Of a stretch of DNA of 64,000 nt, positions 26,429-35,309 are shown piece after piece. The position numbers were made by a program, and so were the translations under genes. The notes below the pieces were generated by a model, which was given only the letters and a program-made list of their open reading frames with translations, did not search any database and was not told where the DNA came from. Position 1 is the first letter of the stretch. Every line of letters begins with the position of its first letter. The stretch is from Arthrobacter citreus (GTDB taxonomy: Bacteria > Actinomycetota > Actinomycetes > Actinomycetales > Micrococcaceae): contig NZ_VTFV01000010.1 of assembly GCF_009192745.1 (NCBI RefSeq), positions 124,001 through 188,000 on the forward strand, written 5' to 3'.

Positions 26429-26471
26429 AGCACAGACTCAGCACAGACTCAGCACAGACCCAGCAGAACTC
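26429..26471. repeat. Helically phased 11-bp direct repeats upstream of mmsB
   Basis: Three tandem copies of AGCACAGACTC (26429-26439, 26440-26450, and 26451-26461 with one change) and a degenerate fourth (26462-26471). The 11-bp period places each copy on the same DNA face. They lie between the LysR gene and mmsB, 43 bp before the mmsB start, and may be a regulator-binding array. Confidence 0.6.
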
Positions 26472-26514
26472 AGGCGGCACAACAGGCAGTACAACTAGGC
26501 AAAGGAGCTTAGCG

Positions 26515-27435
26515 ATGGCGGAAGTGGGATGGATCGGACTGGGAAACATGGGGGCACCCATGGCCGGGAACCTGGTGAAGGCCGGTCACAACGTACGCGG
26601 CTTTGACCTCAGCCCGCGGGCCGTGGCCACGGCAGAGGCAGCCGGAGTGCAGGCAGTGGGCAGCATCGCCGAAGCGGTGGCGGGAGCAGACGTCGTCTTC
26701 ACCATGCTCCCCAAGGGAGAACATTCACGTGCGGTCTACCTTGAACCGGACGGTGTCCTGGCGAGCGCGTCCGCGGACACGCTGCTCATTGATTCCTCCA
26801 CGATCGACGTCGAATCGGCCCAGGCACTGCACGACGCCGCTGCTGCCGCAGGGTTCCGGTTCGTGGACGCCCCGGTCTCGGGAGGGATGAGCGGGGCGCA
26901 GGCCGGGACGCTCACCTTCATGGTGGGCGGCGCCGAGGACGCGGTGTCCGACGCCGCAGGATTCATCGAGCCCATGGCCGGGAACGTGATTCCCACCGGC
27001 GGACCCACCACCGGACAGGCAGCAAAGATCTGCAACAACCTCATGCTCTTCATCAACCTCGCAGCGACGGCGGAAGGTGCGGTCCTGGCCGACAGGCTTG
27101 GGCTGGACAAGCAGGTGTTCTGGGATATTGCCTCCGTCTCCTCCGGGGACAGCTGGGCGCTGCGCACCTGGTACCCGGTCCCGGGCGTGGTGGAGACAGC
27201 GGCGTCGAACAATGGCTTTGAGCCCACCTTCACCACCGAGCTGGCGAACAAGGACATCAACCTGGCGATCGCCGCGGCACGGGACACGGGTACGCCGCTG
27301 GAAATAGGCGAGCACGTCCAGCAGCTCTTCGCCCGCCTGATCGACGCCGGGCAGTCCGGGAAGGACTGCTCCATGATCGTGAAACTTGTGGACGGTTCAC
27401 TCGCCGGCACACCCGACCAGGTCCCCGCGCCGTAG
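26515..27435 (+). CDS. mmsB: 3-Hydroxyisobutyrate dehydrogenase
   Basis: 306 residues. It oxidises 3-hydroxyisobutyrate to methylmalonate semialdehyde with NAD+ in valine breakdown. The Rossmann motif W-I-G-L-G-N-M-G-A-P-M-A, the substrate motif D-A-P-V-S-G-G and the catalytic lysine in Q-A-A-K-I-C-N-N all match. AAAGGAG precedes the ATG by 8 nt. mmsA follows 28 bp downstream, so the two consecutive pathway steps share an operon, likely under the divergent LysR regulator. Confidence 0.88.
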   Translation: MAEVGWIGLGNMGAPMAGNLVKAGHNVRGFDLSPRAVATAEAAGVQAVGSIAEAVAGADVVFTMLPKGEHSRAVYLEPDGVLASASADTLLIDSSTIDVESAQALHDAAAAAGFRFVDAPVSGGMSGAQAGTLTFMVGGAEDAVSDAAGFIEPMAGNVIPTGGPTTGQAAKICNNLMLFINLAATAEGAVLADRLGLDKQVFWDIASVSSGDSWALRTWYPVPGVVETAASNNGFEPTFTTELANKDINLAIAAARDTGTPLEIGEHVQQLFARLIDAGQSGKDCSMIVKLVDGSLAGTPDQVPAP

Positions 27436-27463
27436 CGGCGCCCCGAAGAGGAATCGAGATTTC

Positions 27464-28948
27464 ATGCAGCGCATCCCGCACATCATCAACGGCAGGCAGG
27501 TTCCCGAAGCGGAGCGGTACGGCCCGGTCTTCAACCCGGCAACGGGGGCACAGGAAAAGGAAGTCGCGCTGGCGTCCACAGCCCGCGTCGAGGAAGCAAT
27601 CCAAGCCGCCCAGGCAGCCCTTCCGGCCTGGCGCGCCACGTCGCTGGCGCGGCGCACGGCCATCTTCTTCAAGGTCCGCGAGCTGCTGACCGAACGCAAG
27701 GCCGAGCTGGCCGCGATCCTCACGAGTGAGCACGGCAAAGTCCTCTCCGACGCCGAGGGGGAGATCACCCGCGGGCTGGAGAACATTGAGTTCGCCTCCG
27801 CGCTTGCCCTGGCCTTGAAAGGCGAGCGGTCGGAACAGGTGGCCTCCGGCGTCGACGTCCATTCAATCCGCCAGCCGGTAGGCGTAGTGGCCTGTATCAC
27901 CCCGTTCAACTTCCCGGCCATGGTGCCGCTGTGGATGATCGGCAGTGCGCTGGCCTGCGGGAACACCGTACTGCTCAAGCCCAGCGAAAAGGACCCGTCC
28001 GCGTCGGTGTTCATCGCGGAGCTGTTCGCCGAAGCCGGCCTGCCCGACGGCGTGCTGAACGTGGTGCATGGAGACAAGGAAGCCGTGGACGTGCTGCTGG
28101 AGCACCCCGGAGTGAAGGCCGTCAGCTTTGTGGGGTCCACGCCGATTGCCCGCACGATCTACCGGCGGGCCGCGGAGCACGGGAAACGCGTCCAGGCGTT
28201 GGGGGGTGCCAAGAACCACATGGTGGTGCTGCCGGACGCTGACCTGGACATGGCCGCTGACGCCGCAGTTTCTGCAGCCTACGGGTCCGCGGGGGAGCGC
28301 TGTATGGCCGTCAGCGTGCTGGTGGCCGTGGGAAGCATTGCCGATGACCTGGTGGAAGCCGTGCGCTCGCGGATGGCGGACCTCAAGATCGGTCCGGGCA
28401 CTGATCCGTCCTCCCAGATGGGTCCGCTGATCACTGCCGAGCACCGGGACAAAGTGGCCTCCTACGTAGCCGGCGCTGCCGATGAAGGCGCCACCGTGGT
28501 GGTGGACGGCCGGGAAACAGTGTTCGACGGCGACGGGTTCTTCCTGGGCGTGAGCCTGCTGGACCACGTGAAGCCGGGCATGAAGGCCTACGACGACGAG
28601 ATCTTCGGTCCCGTCCTCTCCGTGGTCCGGGTTGAGACGTACGCGGATGCGGTGCAGCTGGTCAACGAGAACCAGTACGGCAACGGCACGGCGATCTTCA
28701 CGCGCGACGGCGGCGCCGCCAGGGCGTTCGAGTTCGACGTCGAAGCCGGCATGGTGGGCGTGAACGTGCCCATTCCCGTGCCGGTGGGCTCCTTCTCCTT
28801 CGGCGGCTGGAAGGACTCGCTGTTCGGCGACACGCACATGTACGGTCCGGACTCGATCCGCTTCTACACACGCGGCAAGGTGGTCACCACCCGCTGGCCG
28901 GACCCTGCGACGTCGGAAATCGATCTGGGATTCCCGCAGGTCCTCTAG
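27464..28948 (+). CDS. mmsA: Methylmalonate-semialdehyde dehydrogenase (CoA-acylating)
   Basis: 494 residues of the aldehyde dehydrogenase fold. The nucleophile is Cys280 in G-S-A-G-E-R-C-M-A, and the P-F-N-F-P segment near residue 149 marks the MMSDH group. It converts methylmalonate semialdehyde to propionyl-CoA, the step after mmsB. As usual for the family, the general-base glutamate of ordinary aldehyde dehydrogenases is replaced within Q-A-L-G-G-A-K-N-H. The ATG at 27464 has GAGGAA upstream; in-frame sequence from 27386 overlaps mmsB and is rejected. Confidence 0.9.
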   Translation: MQRIPHIINGRQVPEAERYGPVFNPATGAQEKEVALASTARVEEAIQAAQAALPAWRATSLARRTAIFFKVRELLTERKAELAAILTSEHGKVLSDAEGEITRGLENIEFASALALALKGERSEQVASGVDVHSIRQPVGVVACITPFNFPAMVPLWMIGSALACGNTVLLKPSEKDPSASVFIAELFAEAGLPDGVLNVVHGDKEAVDVLLEHPGVKAVSFVGSTPIARTIYRRAAEHGKRVQALGGAKNHMVVLPDADLDMAADAAVSAAYGSAGERCMAVSVLVAVGSIADDLVEAVRSRMADLKIGPGTDPSSQMGPLITAEHRDKVASYVAGAADEGATVVVDGRETVFDGDGFFLGVSLLDHVKPGMKAYDDEIFGPVLSVVRVETYADAVQLVNENQYGNGTAIFTRDGGAARAFEFDVEAGMVGVNVPIPVPVGSFSFGGWKDSLFGDTHMYGPDSIRFYTRGKVVTTRWPDPATSEIDLGFPQVL

Positions 28949-28952
28949 CGCC

Positions 28953-29699
28953 TTAGGCCCTGCGCGCCTGGGGCACCAGCCGGGCCGTGCCCCGCTGCTG
29001 CCCCAGCAGGATCAGCGCCAGGACGGCCTGCACCGCCAGCCCGGAGCCAAGCAGCACCAGCGCTCCGGCGGCGGTGCTCCCGGAACCTGCGGGAGGAGCG
29101 ACGAGCAGCCAGGCCGCGGAGCCGGCATGCGCGACGGCGGCTGTGGCCAGCGCCCCTGCCCGTATCCCGAAGCCGTGCTTCACGGGACCGCAGTTTAGGA
29201 CAGCCGCGGTGAACAGGCACCCGGTGACCGTCAGATACGCGGTGACCAGCCAGTGCACAGGCATGGACTGCTGCATCGCCGTGAGCAGCGGGGTATGGAA
29301 CATGGCCCACATCCCGGTTGCCACCAGAAGCGTGGCGGTGACGGGATGGGTCAGGAGCCGGGCGGCCGGGGAATAGACGCTTCGGCGCAGCCGGGCCGCC
29401 GGAACGTCGTCGAGGGTTTTCAATGCCAGATCCACTGGACGGGAGAGCACCAGCAGCGCCGGTCCGGCCATCCCGGCCATAACGTGGGAGAGGGCCAGTG
29501 CGCCGAAATCATAGTGCGCCCAGCCCGCCAGGGGCTCCAGCACAGTCAGCAGCACGATCAGCACCCCGGCCAGGAAGGACACGAGCCGCCAGGAGGGCCA
29601 GGCGCCGGGCTTCCTTGTTCCTGCCCAGTACGCGGCGACGGCGGCAACGGCAGGAATCAGGAAAAGGGACTCCGCCGGGAAGTCGCCGTGGTTATGCAT
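28953..29699 (-). CDS. Cytochrome c oxidase assembly protein (CtaG/caa3 family)
   Basis: 248 residues with about seven hydrophobic spans and the family histidines in H-N-H-G-D-F, W-A-H-Y-D-F, L-S-H-V and M-F-H-T-P. It belongs to the CtaG_Bac family thought to help deliver copper to cytochrome oxidase. The ATG at 29699 is preferred over a TTG seven codons upstream. It stands alone, convergent with mmsA across 4 bp. Confidence 0.82.
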   Translation of the reverse strand: MHNHGDFPAESLFLIPAVAAVAAYWAGTRKPGAWPSWRLVSFLAGVLIVLLTVLEPLAGWAHYDFGALALSHVMAGMAGPALLVLSRPVDLALKTLDDVPAARLRRSVYSPAARLLTHPVTATLLVATGMWAMFHTPLLTAMQQSMPVHWLVTAYLTVTGCLFTAAVLNCGPVKHGFGIRAGALATAAVAHAGSAAWLLVAPPAGSGSTAAGALVLLGSGLAVQAVLALILLGQQRGTARLVPQARRA

Positions 29700-29841
29700 G
29701 AGGTACTTCCGGACGGGCAATGGAACGCACTGTCTGGGACGGCGTCATGTTTTCGAACGTAACACCGCACCGGTCCGGGTTGAACCCTCAGCAGCTAAGC
29801 CGTACGTTGACAGATCTCATTCCGCGGCAAGGATGGGAGGC

Positions 29842-30138
29842 ATGTGGACGGGGACCCTTGAATTCGACCTGCTGCTTGACGATGTCCATTCGCTCAAGCA
29901 GAAGCGCTCGCTGGTACGGCCGCTGGTGGCTGAGCTGCAGCGCAAGTTCGCCGTCTCCGCCGCCGAGACGGGCCAGCTGGATCTTCACCGGCGGGCGGAG
30001 GTAGGCATTGGCATTGTGGCTGCGGACCGCGCGCACGTGGTTGAGGTCCTGGACAGTGCCGAGCGGCTGGTTGCCTACCGGCCCGAAGTGCAGCTGCTCA
30101 GCACCCGCAGGCGGGTGCTGAGCAGCGAAGACGAATAA
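29842..30138 (+). CDS. DUF503 domain protein
   Basis: 98 residues matching the small DUF503 (YlxP-like) family by its opening M-W-T-G-T-L-E-F-D-L-L-L and H-S-L-K-Q-K-R-S motif. The family is often found near rbfA and infB and its role is unknown; here it is not in that setting. The Met at 29842 fits the family start, but the GGGAGG just before it leaves only one base of spacing. The Met three codons upstream (29833) is therefore an alternative. Confidence 0.72.
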   Translation: MWTGTLEFDLLLDDVHSLKQKRSLVRPLVAELQRKFAVSAAETGQLDLHRRAEVGIGIVAADRAHVVEVLDSAERLVAYRPEVQLLSTRRRVLSSEDE

Positions 30139-30169
30139 ACGGATCTGGACCGGACGCGGGAGAAGAAGC

Positions 30170-30571
30170 ATGGACCTGAGGACCCGGCGTGGACAGGTGG
30201 TGACCTTCGCTGTGCTGCCGCTGGCGGCCGGGCTTCTGGTCCTTTTCACCGGAGCGCTGCTTCCCGTAAGCATCATGACCGGAATATTGGTGATGCTGTC
30301 CGTAGCCGCGCAGCGGGGTCTGGGAGGGCCGGCAGCAGCGGTTCCAGCCGGCGATCCCCGCAGCCGGAGCGGAGTGGCCCGCTGGTGGAACCGGCGCCGG
30401 CGCACGGGGTTCTACGCAGCCCTTTCGGTCCTGCTGATGCTCGGCCTCACCCTAGCCCGTTCAGCGTTCACGGATACCTGGGGAGGAGGCGACCTCCTGT
30501 TTGCCGTGGGACTGGCCCTTCCGCTTTTCGTTATTCTGCGCCCGCCGCCGCGGACCCGAACCCGGGTGTGA
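30170..30571 (+). CDS. Small integral membrane protein of unknown function
   Basis: 133 residues with about four hydrophobic spans (near 12-30, 30-47, 78-98 and 105-124), and an Arg-rich cytoplasmic loop around residues 64-79 (R-S-R-S-G-V, then W-N-R-R-R-R-T). It lies 31 bp after the DUF503 gene on the same strand and so is probably cotranscribed. I do not recognise a family. Confidence 0.6.
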   Translation: MDLRTRRGQVVTFAVLPLAAGLLVLFTGALLPVSIMTGILVMLSVAAQRGLGGPAAAVPAGDPRSRSGVARWWNRRRRTGFYAALSVLLMLGLTLARSAFTDTWGGGDLLFAVGLALPLFVILRPPPRTRTRV

Positions 30572-30592
30572 CGTGATTGGCGGACCGGCATT

Positions 30593-30620
30593 CCCACACC
30601 GTGGTACGGGTGTGGGCTTT
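30593..30620 (+). terminator. Rho-independent terminator
   Basis: 8-bp perfect stem CCCACACC (30593-30600) and GGTGTGGG (30609-30616), followed by CTTTT. It ends the DUF503/membrane-protein transcript. Confidence 0.65.
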
Positions 30621-30730
30621 TGGGGCCCCACCAGTGAACACGTGGCACAGAGCGTGGGAAACGCGGGAGAACGCGGCTGGGCCGGGTCGGATTCATCCCA
30701 GCCCGGCCCAGCCATGGAACCAGTGCGTGC

Positions 30731-32407
30731 CTAGTACGCCTTGACTCGCTGTTCCACGATGAGGTGGATCAGGGCGAACTTGCCCTCTTCATCGATGGCC
30801 TTCAGGGCGGCCTCGACGGCGGCGGGCACATCGGCGTCGTTCTCCACCCGCACACCGAAACCGCCGAACGCCTGCGCCATCAGCGCGAAGTCCGGGTTCT
30901 TCAGCTGGGTGCCGGAGATCCGGTCCGGGTAGTGCCGTTCCTGGTGGGTGCGGATGGTGCCGTATTCCTGGTTGTCCATCACCACCACCAGCGGGGTGGC
31001 ACCGTACTGCGCCGCGGTGGCGAGCTCCTGGCCGTTCATCATGAACTCGCCGTCTCCGGCGATCGTGACCACGCGTCGTCCGGGGTGCGCCAGCGACGCT
31101 GCAATGGCCGAGGGCACCGAGTAGCCCATAGACCCGTTCCGGGCGCTGAGCATGGAGGCATAGCGGCGGGTGGGGAAGTAGCGGTGCGCCCAGTTGGTGT
31201 GTTCACCGGCGCCGAGGGTGATCATGGCGTCCTCAGGCAGGGTTGGCACCAGATTGGCCATCAGGGTATCCATCCGCGCCGGGCCGGCAGACGGGCGTGC
31301 GGCAGGAAGGGCGGCGAACTTCTCCTGTTCCCCGCGCATGCGGGATGTCCACGCCTTCCACTCTTCCTTCACAGGCAGGTCCATCATCACCAGGTCCCGC
31401 ACAAACACGTCCGGCTTCGCCACGATCTGGTAGGACACCGGGCCGGAACGCCCGCGCAGCGAAGGATCGATGGTGACCAGGAAGTTTTTCTTCTCCCAGT
31501 CCTGGCGAACCACAAATCCGTCAGTAATCACGTCGCCCGGCACGGTGCCCACAAAGACCAGCAGGTCGGTTTCCTCCAGCAGGTCATAGGTGGGCTTGGG
31601 CCGCCCGTAGCCGATCGGACCCACATAGGACGGCGAGTCGAAGGAGATTGTCCCCTCGCAGCGCCACTCCGCCGCGGCGGGCAGATGGTGTTCTTCGAGC
31701 CAGCGGGTGAGCGTATCGGCGCCCTCCTGCGTCCAGTCGTTGCCGCCGGTGACGAACAACGGCTTGTCCGCATCCTTCAGGGCAGCCTGCAGTGCCTTCC
31801 AGTCGGTGACGGTCATGCCGCCGGGTGCTACTGGAATGGGCGGGTGCAGAGCTGGGGAGACTTCCCTGCGGATGATGTCTTCGGGCAGGCCGACGACGAC
31901 GGGGCCGGGGCGCCCGCTCATGGCGGCGAAGAAGGCTTCGGCCACGATTTCGGACGCACGCTCCGGGTGGTCCAGGACCATCACCCGCTTGGCGCCGGTG
32001 TTGAACCAGGCCTTGATGTCGAACTCCTGGAACGCTTCGCGGTCCCGATGCTCAAAGGGGATCAACCCGACGAAGAGCACCATGGGAGTGGAGTCCTGCC
32101 AGGCTGTGTGCAGTCCCACGTGTGCGTTGGCCGCACCCGGGCCGCGGGTAACCATGGCGACGCCGGGAAGCTGGTTCATCTTTCCGTCGGCTTCCGCCAT
32201 GTAGGCGGCACCGCCTTCGTGGCGGCAGACCACGGTCTCGACCGGGCTCTCATGCAGGCCGTCCAGGACGTCGAGGAAGCTCTCCCCGGGCACCACATAG
32301 GTGCGCTTCACGCCGTGGGCAATGAGGGAATCAACAATGACATGGCCGGCGCTCTTCACCTCCGCCCCTGCGGCAGCGGGAGGAGAATCCGGAGCAAGCT
32401 GAGTCAT
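30731..32407 (-). CDS. ThDP-dependent enzyme of the acetolactate synthase superfamily
   Basis: 558 residues. The catalytic glutamate is Glu64 in C-R-H-E-G-G-A-A and the ThDP motif is A-G-D-G-E-F-M-M-N...D-N-Q-E-Y-G-T-I. The ATG at 32407 is chosen for AAAGG about 6 nt upstream. No small regulatory subunit gene is adjacent, so it is not an ordinary branched-chain acetolactate synthase. The reaction is unknown. It belongs to a different subgroup from the other two ThDP enzymes in this window. It is divergent from tex. Confidence 0.75.
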   Translation of the reverse strand: MTQLAPDSPPAAAGAEVKSAGHVIVDSLIAHGVKRTYVVPGESFLDVLDGLHESPVETVVCRHEGGAAYMAEADGKMNQLPGVAMVTRGPGAANAHVGLHTAWQDSTPMVLFVGLIPFEHRDREAFQEFDIKAWFNTGAKRVMVLDHPERASEIVAEAFFAAMSGRPGPVVVGLPEDIIRREVSPALHPPIPVAPGGMTVTDWKALQAALKDADKPLFVTGGNDWTQEGADTLTRWLEEHHLPAAAEWRCEGTISFDSPSYVGPIGYGRPKPTYDLLEETDLLVFVGTVPGDVITDGFVVRQDWEKKNFLVTIDPSLRGRSGPVSYQIVAKPDVFVRDLVMMDLPVKEEWKAWTSRMRGEQEKFAALPAARPSAGPARMDTLMANLVPTLPEDAMITLGAGEHTNWAHRYFPTRRYASMLSARNGSMGYSVPSAIAASLAHPGRRVVTIAGDGEFMMNGQELATAAQYGATPLVVVMDNQEYGTIRTHQERHYPDRISGTQLKNPDFALMAQAFGGFGVRVENDADVPAAVEAALKAIDEEGKFALIHLIVEQRVKAY

Positions 32408-32597
32408 CTTCGACCTTTCGTCATTGAAACGTTGAACTGCCATCCGCCCTGCGGCGTCCGGCATCCCTATGTTCTACCCCACGGACGCGTTCGTTCCGCA
32501 GATCATGAGCCAATGTGTCAATAAGGCAACCGTGTATTGGCCGGCGGCTGCATCCGGGGTTGGCCGCATTGTCCGCTCATGGGGAACAATTGGGCGG

Positions 32598-35039
32598 GTG
32601 AGTCCCGCCAACGCCCTGCAGCCCCTCCGCCAGTCCAATGCCCAGCCCGCCGGCACCGACACCGCCGGCCGGATCTACGCCCAGATCGCCGCCGAACTGG
32701 GGGTGGCGCCCTGGCAGGTCCGCGCCGCCGTCGAACTCCTGGACAGCGGCTCCACGGTTCCGTTCATTGCCCGGTACCGCAAGGAAGTAACCGGAACCCT
32801 GGACGACACCCAGCTGCGCGAACTCGATGAACGGCTCCGCTATCTGCGTGAACTCCATGAACGCCGTCGGGCTGTCCTTGAAGCCATTGAGGGACAGGGG
32901 AAACTCACCGATGAGCTGCGTGCCGCGGTAGAAGCCGCGGAGACCAAGTCCCGGCTGGAGGACATCTACCTTCCGTACAAGACCAAGCGGCGCACCAAGG
33001 CGCAGATTGCCCGCGAAGCCGGCCTGGAACCCCTCGCCGATGCCCTGCTGGCCAACCCCGCGCTGGTCCCCGAGGCAGAAGCCTCCCGGTATGTGAACGA
33101 AGCGGTTCCCGATGCGGCCCAGGCGCTGGCCGGTGCCCGCGCCATCCTCGTTGAACGTGCCGGCCAGGACGCCGACCTTCTGACCGAAGCCCGCGAGAAG
33201 CTCTGGAAGCAGGGCCGGCTGCGCTCGCAGGTGAGGGCCGGAAAGGAAGCAGAAGGGCAGAAGTACTCAGACTACTTCGACTTCGCCCAGGCTCCTTCCG
33301 GGATGCCGTCCCACCGGGTGCTGGCCCTGCTTCGGGCCGAAAAGGAAGGCATCCTGGAACTCGGACTGGCCGAGGCTGATCCTGCCGACGCCGATGCCCT
33401 GGCAGCTGCCCGGCAGCGCTTCGAAAACTCCGTTGCCTTCCGGCTGGGTGCCGCGTCTGCCGGGGGAGCTGCCGGAGCCTGGCTGCAGCAGACCGTCCAG
33501 CTGGCATGGCGGCGGATCCTCGCCAAGCTCTCCGTTGACCTGCGGGTGCGCCTGTTCCAGGACGCGGAAGCTGAGGCCGTCCGAGTTTTCGCCGCGAACC
33601 TCCGCGACGTGCTGCTGGCCGCACCGGCCGGCAACCGAGCCACTCTTGGACTGGACCCTGGCCTGCGCACCGGCGTCAAAGTGGCAGTGGTGGACGGCAC
33701 CGGAAAGGTCACTGCCACGGACACGGTCTATCCGCATGCACCGGCGCGCAAGTGGGATGACGCCTTGGTGCGCCTGGCTGATTTGGTGAAGAAGCACCAC
33801 GTCCAGCTGGTGGCCATCGGCAACGGCACGGCCTCCCGGGAGACAGACAAGCTGGCCACTGAACTGATGCGCCTGGTACCGGACGCCAAGCTGGAGAAGC
33901 TGGTGGTTTCCGAAGCCGGTGCCTCGGTCTACTCCGCGTCGGCACTGGCAGCTGCTGAGCTGCCGGGCATGGACGTGTCCCTGCGCGGGGCCGTGTCGAT
34001 TGCCCGCAGGCTGCAGGATCCGCTCGCGGAACTGGTGAAGATTGATCCGAAGTCCATCGGGGTGGGGCAGTACCAGCATGATGTGACGGCGGCGAAGCTG
34101 GACCGGTCCCTGGACGCTGTGGTGGAGGATTGCGTCAACGCCGTGGGCGTGGATGTGAACACTGCCTCGCCGGCGCTGCTGAGCCGCGTTGCCGGCGTCG
34201 GGCCCCTGCTGAGTGAAAACATAGTGGCCCACCGCAACGCCAACGGGCCCTTCGCCCGCCGCAAAGACCTCCTGAAGGTGCCGCGGCTGGGGGAAAAGGC
34301 TTTTGAGCAGTGCGCCGGCTTCCTGCGGATCAGCGGGGGAACCGAGCCGCTGGACGCGTCCAGCGTGCATCCGGAATCCTACGGAATCGCCCGCAGGATC
34401 CTTGCTGCCGCCAAAGCCGAGATGACACCGGCCGGTGCGGAGCTCACGGGACTGGATCCCGCCGCGTTCGTGGATGAGTCCACCGGCCTGCCCACCGTCC
34501 TGGACATCATGTCCGAGCTGCGCAAGCCCGGCAGGGATCCGCGCCCGGAGTTCAAGACAGCTGCGTTCTCCGAAGGCATCGAGAAGATCGCGGACCTGCG
34601 GCCGGGCATGGTGCTTGACGGCGTGGTCACCAACGTAGCGGCGTTCGGGGCGTTCGTGGACATCGGAGTACACCAGGATGGTCTGGTCCACATCTCCGCG
34701 ATGTCCTCATCCTTCGTCTCCGACCCGCACGACGTCGTGAAGTCGGGCCAGGTGGTCAAGGTCAAGGTGATGGAAGCCGACCCGGAACGGAAGCGGATTT
34801 CGCTTAGCCTCCGCCTGGACGACGACGCCCCGGCACCGGGCGACACCACGGGAAAGGGCAGCCCGCGTGCTTCCCGGCCCCAGGGGAAGCGTCCGCAGCC
34901 AAACAGCCAGGGCGGCGGGCGGACAGCGCAGGGCACGGCGAAGCCCAGGGGCGGCACGGCCGGCACTGCGCCGCGGCGGCCGCCGGCAGCACCGGACAGC
35001 GCCATGGCAGAGGCACTGCGCCGGGCCGGCCTGGTTTAG
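32598..35039 (+). CDS. tex: Tex-family S1 RNA-binding transcription accessory protein
   Basis: 813 residues with the full Tex layout: N-terminal helical region with F-I-A-R-Y-R-K-E-V-T-G, a YqgF/RNase H-like domain (L-G-L-D-P-G-L-R-T-G), a helix-hairpin-helix region (V-N-T-A-S-P-A-L-L), and a C-terminal S1 domain (M-V-L-D-G-V-V-T-N-V-A-A-F-G-A-F-V-D). A basic, low-complexity tail of about 70 residues follows. Tex binds nucleic acid and influences transcription. GTG 32598 is chosen; in-frame sequence from 32469 has no family similarity. Confidence 0.9.
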   Translation: MSPANALQPLRQSNAQPAGTDTAGRIYAQIAAELGVAPWQVRAAVELLDSGSTVPFIARYRKEVTGTLDDTQLRELDERLRYLRELHERRRAVLEAIEGQGKLTDELRAAVEAAETKSRLEDIYLPYKTKRRTKAQIAREAGLEPLADALLANPALVPEAEASRYVNEAVPDAAQALAGARAILVERAGQDADLLTEAREKLWKQGRLRSQVRAGKEAEGQKYSDYFDFAQAPSGMPSHRVLALLRAEKEGILELGLAEADPADADALAAARQRFENSVAFRLGAASAGGAAGAWLQQTVQLAWRRILAKLSVDLRVRLFQDAEAEAVRVFAANLRDVLLAAPAGNRATLGLDPGLRTGVKVAVVDGTGKVTATDTVYPHAPARKWDDALVRLADLVKKHHVQLVAIGNGTASRETDKLATELMRLVPDAKLEKLVVSEAGASVYSASALAAAELPGMDVSLRGAVSIARRLQDPLAELVKIDPKSIGVGQYQHDVTAAKLDRSLDAVVEDCVNAVGVDVNTASPALLSRVAGVGPLLSENIVAHRNANGPFARRKDLLKVPRLGEKAFEQCAGFLRISGGTEPLDASSVHPESYGIARRILAAAKAEMTPAGAELTGLDPAAFVDESTGLPTVLDIMSELRKPGRDPRPEFKTAAFSEGIEKIADLRPGMVLDGVVTNVAAFGAFVDIGVHQDGLVHISAMSSSFVSDPHDVVKSGQVVKVKVMEADPERKRISLSLRLDDDAPAPGDTTGKGSPRASRPQGKRPQPNSQGGGRTAQGTAKPRGGTAGTAPRRPPAAPDSAMAEALRRAGLV

Positions 35040-35072
35040 TCCAGCTGGCTGTCCCCAGGCCTGCGCGGCGCT

Positions 35073-35270
35073 TCAGTCCTCCGCAGCGTCTTCTCCGCCG
35101 GCCGGGGGCACTGTGCCGGCGGCGTGGGTGCCCTGTTCCTCGCGAATGTTTCCAGCGGATTCATCGGCGGCGCCCGGAGTCCGGGGCGGGCCGGCGGGCT
35201 GCGGCTGCGGGGCGCTTGGACCTAGGGGGTCCTCGGCGTCGTTGGCCGGTCCGGTGGGTTCGGTAGTCAT
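35073..35270 (-). CDS. Small acidic proline-rich protein, hypothetical
   Basis: 65 residues, rich in Pro, Ala, Gly, Glu and Asp, probably disordered, ending E-D-A-A-E-D. AAAGGA lies about 7 nt before the ATG, which supports translation. It may follow the HAD/vsr transcript (same strand, 39 bp downstream). No family is recognised. A similar acidic miniprotein is encoded at 38031-38162. Confidence 0.55.
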   Translation of the reverse strand: MTTEPTGPANDAEDPLGPSAPQPQPAGPPRTPGAADESAGNIREEQGTHAAGTVPPAGGEDAAED

Positions 35271-35309
35271 AGCGGGGTCCTTTCGTCCGTGGGTGGTGCC
35301 GTCTGGGTG

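Noticed and set aside
26429-26471. Tandem repeats as a CRISPR or VNTR
   Set aside because: Units of 11 bp with no spacers and only 3-4 copies cannot be a CRISPR array; position before mmsB fits a regulatory array better.
30764-32524. 586-codon open frame on the plus strand opposite the ThDP enzyme
   Set aside because: The opposite strand has a full ThDP enzyme with catalytic Glu and cofactor motif; this frame is an antisense artefact.
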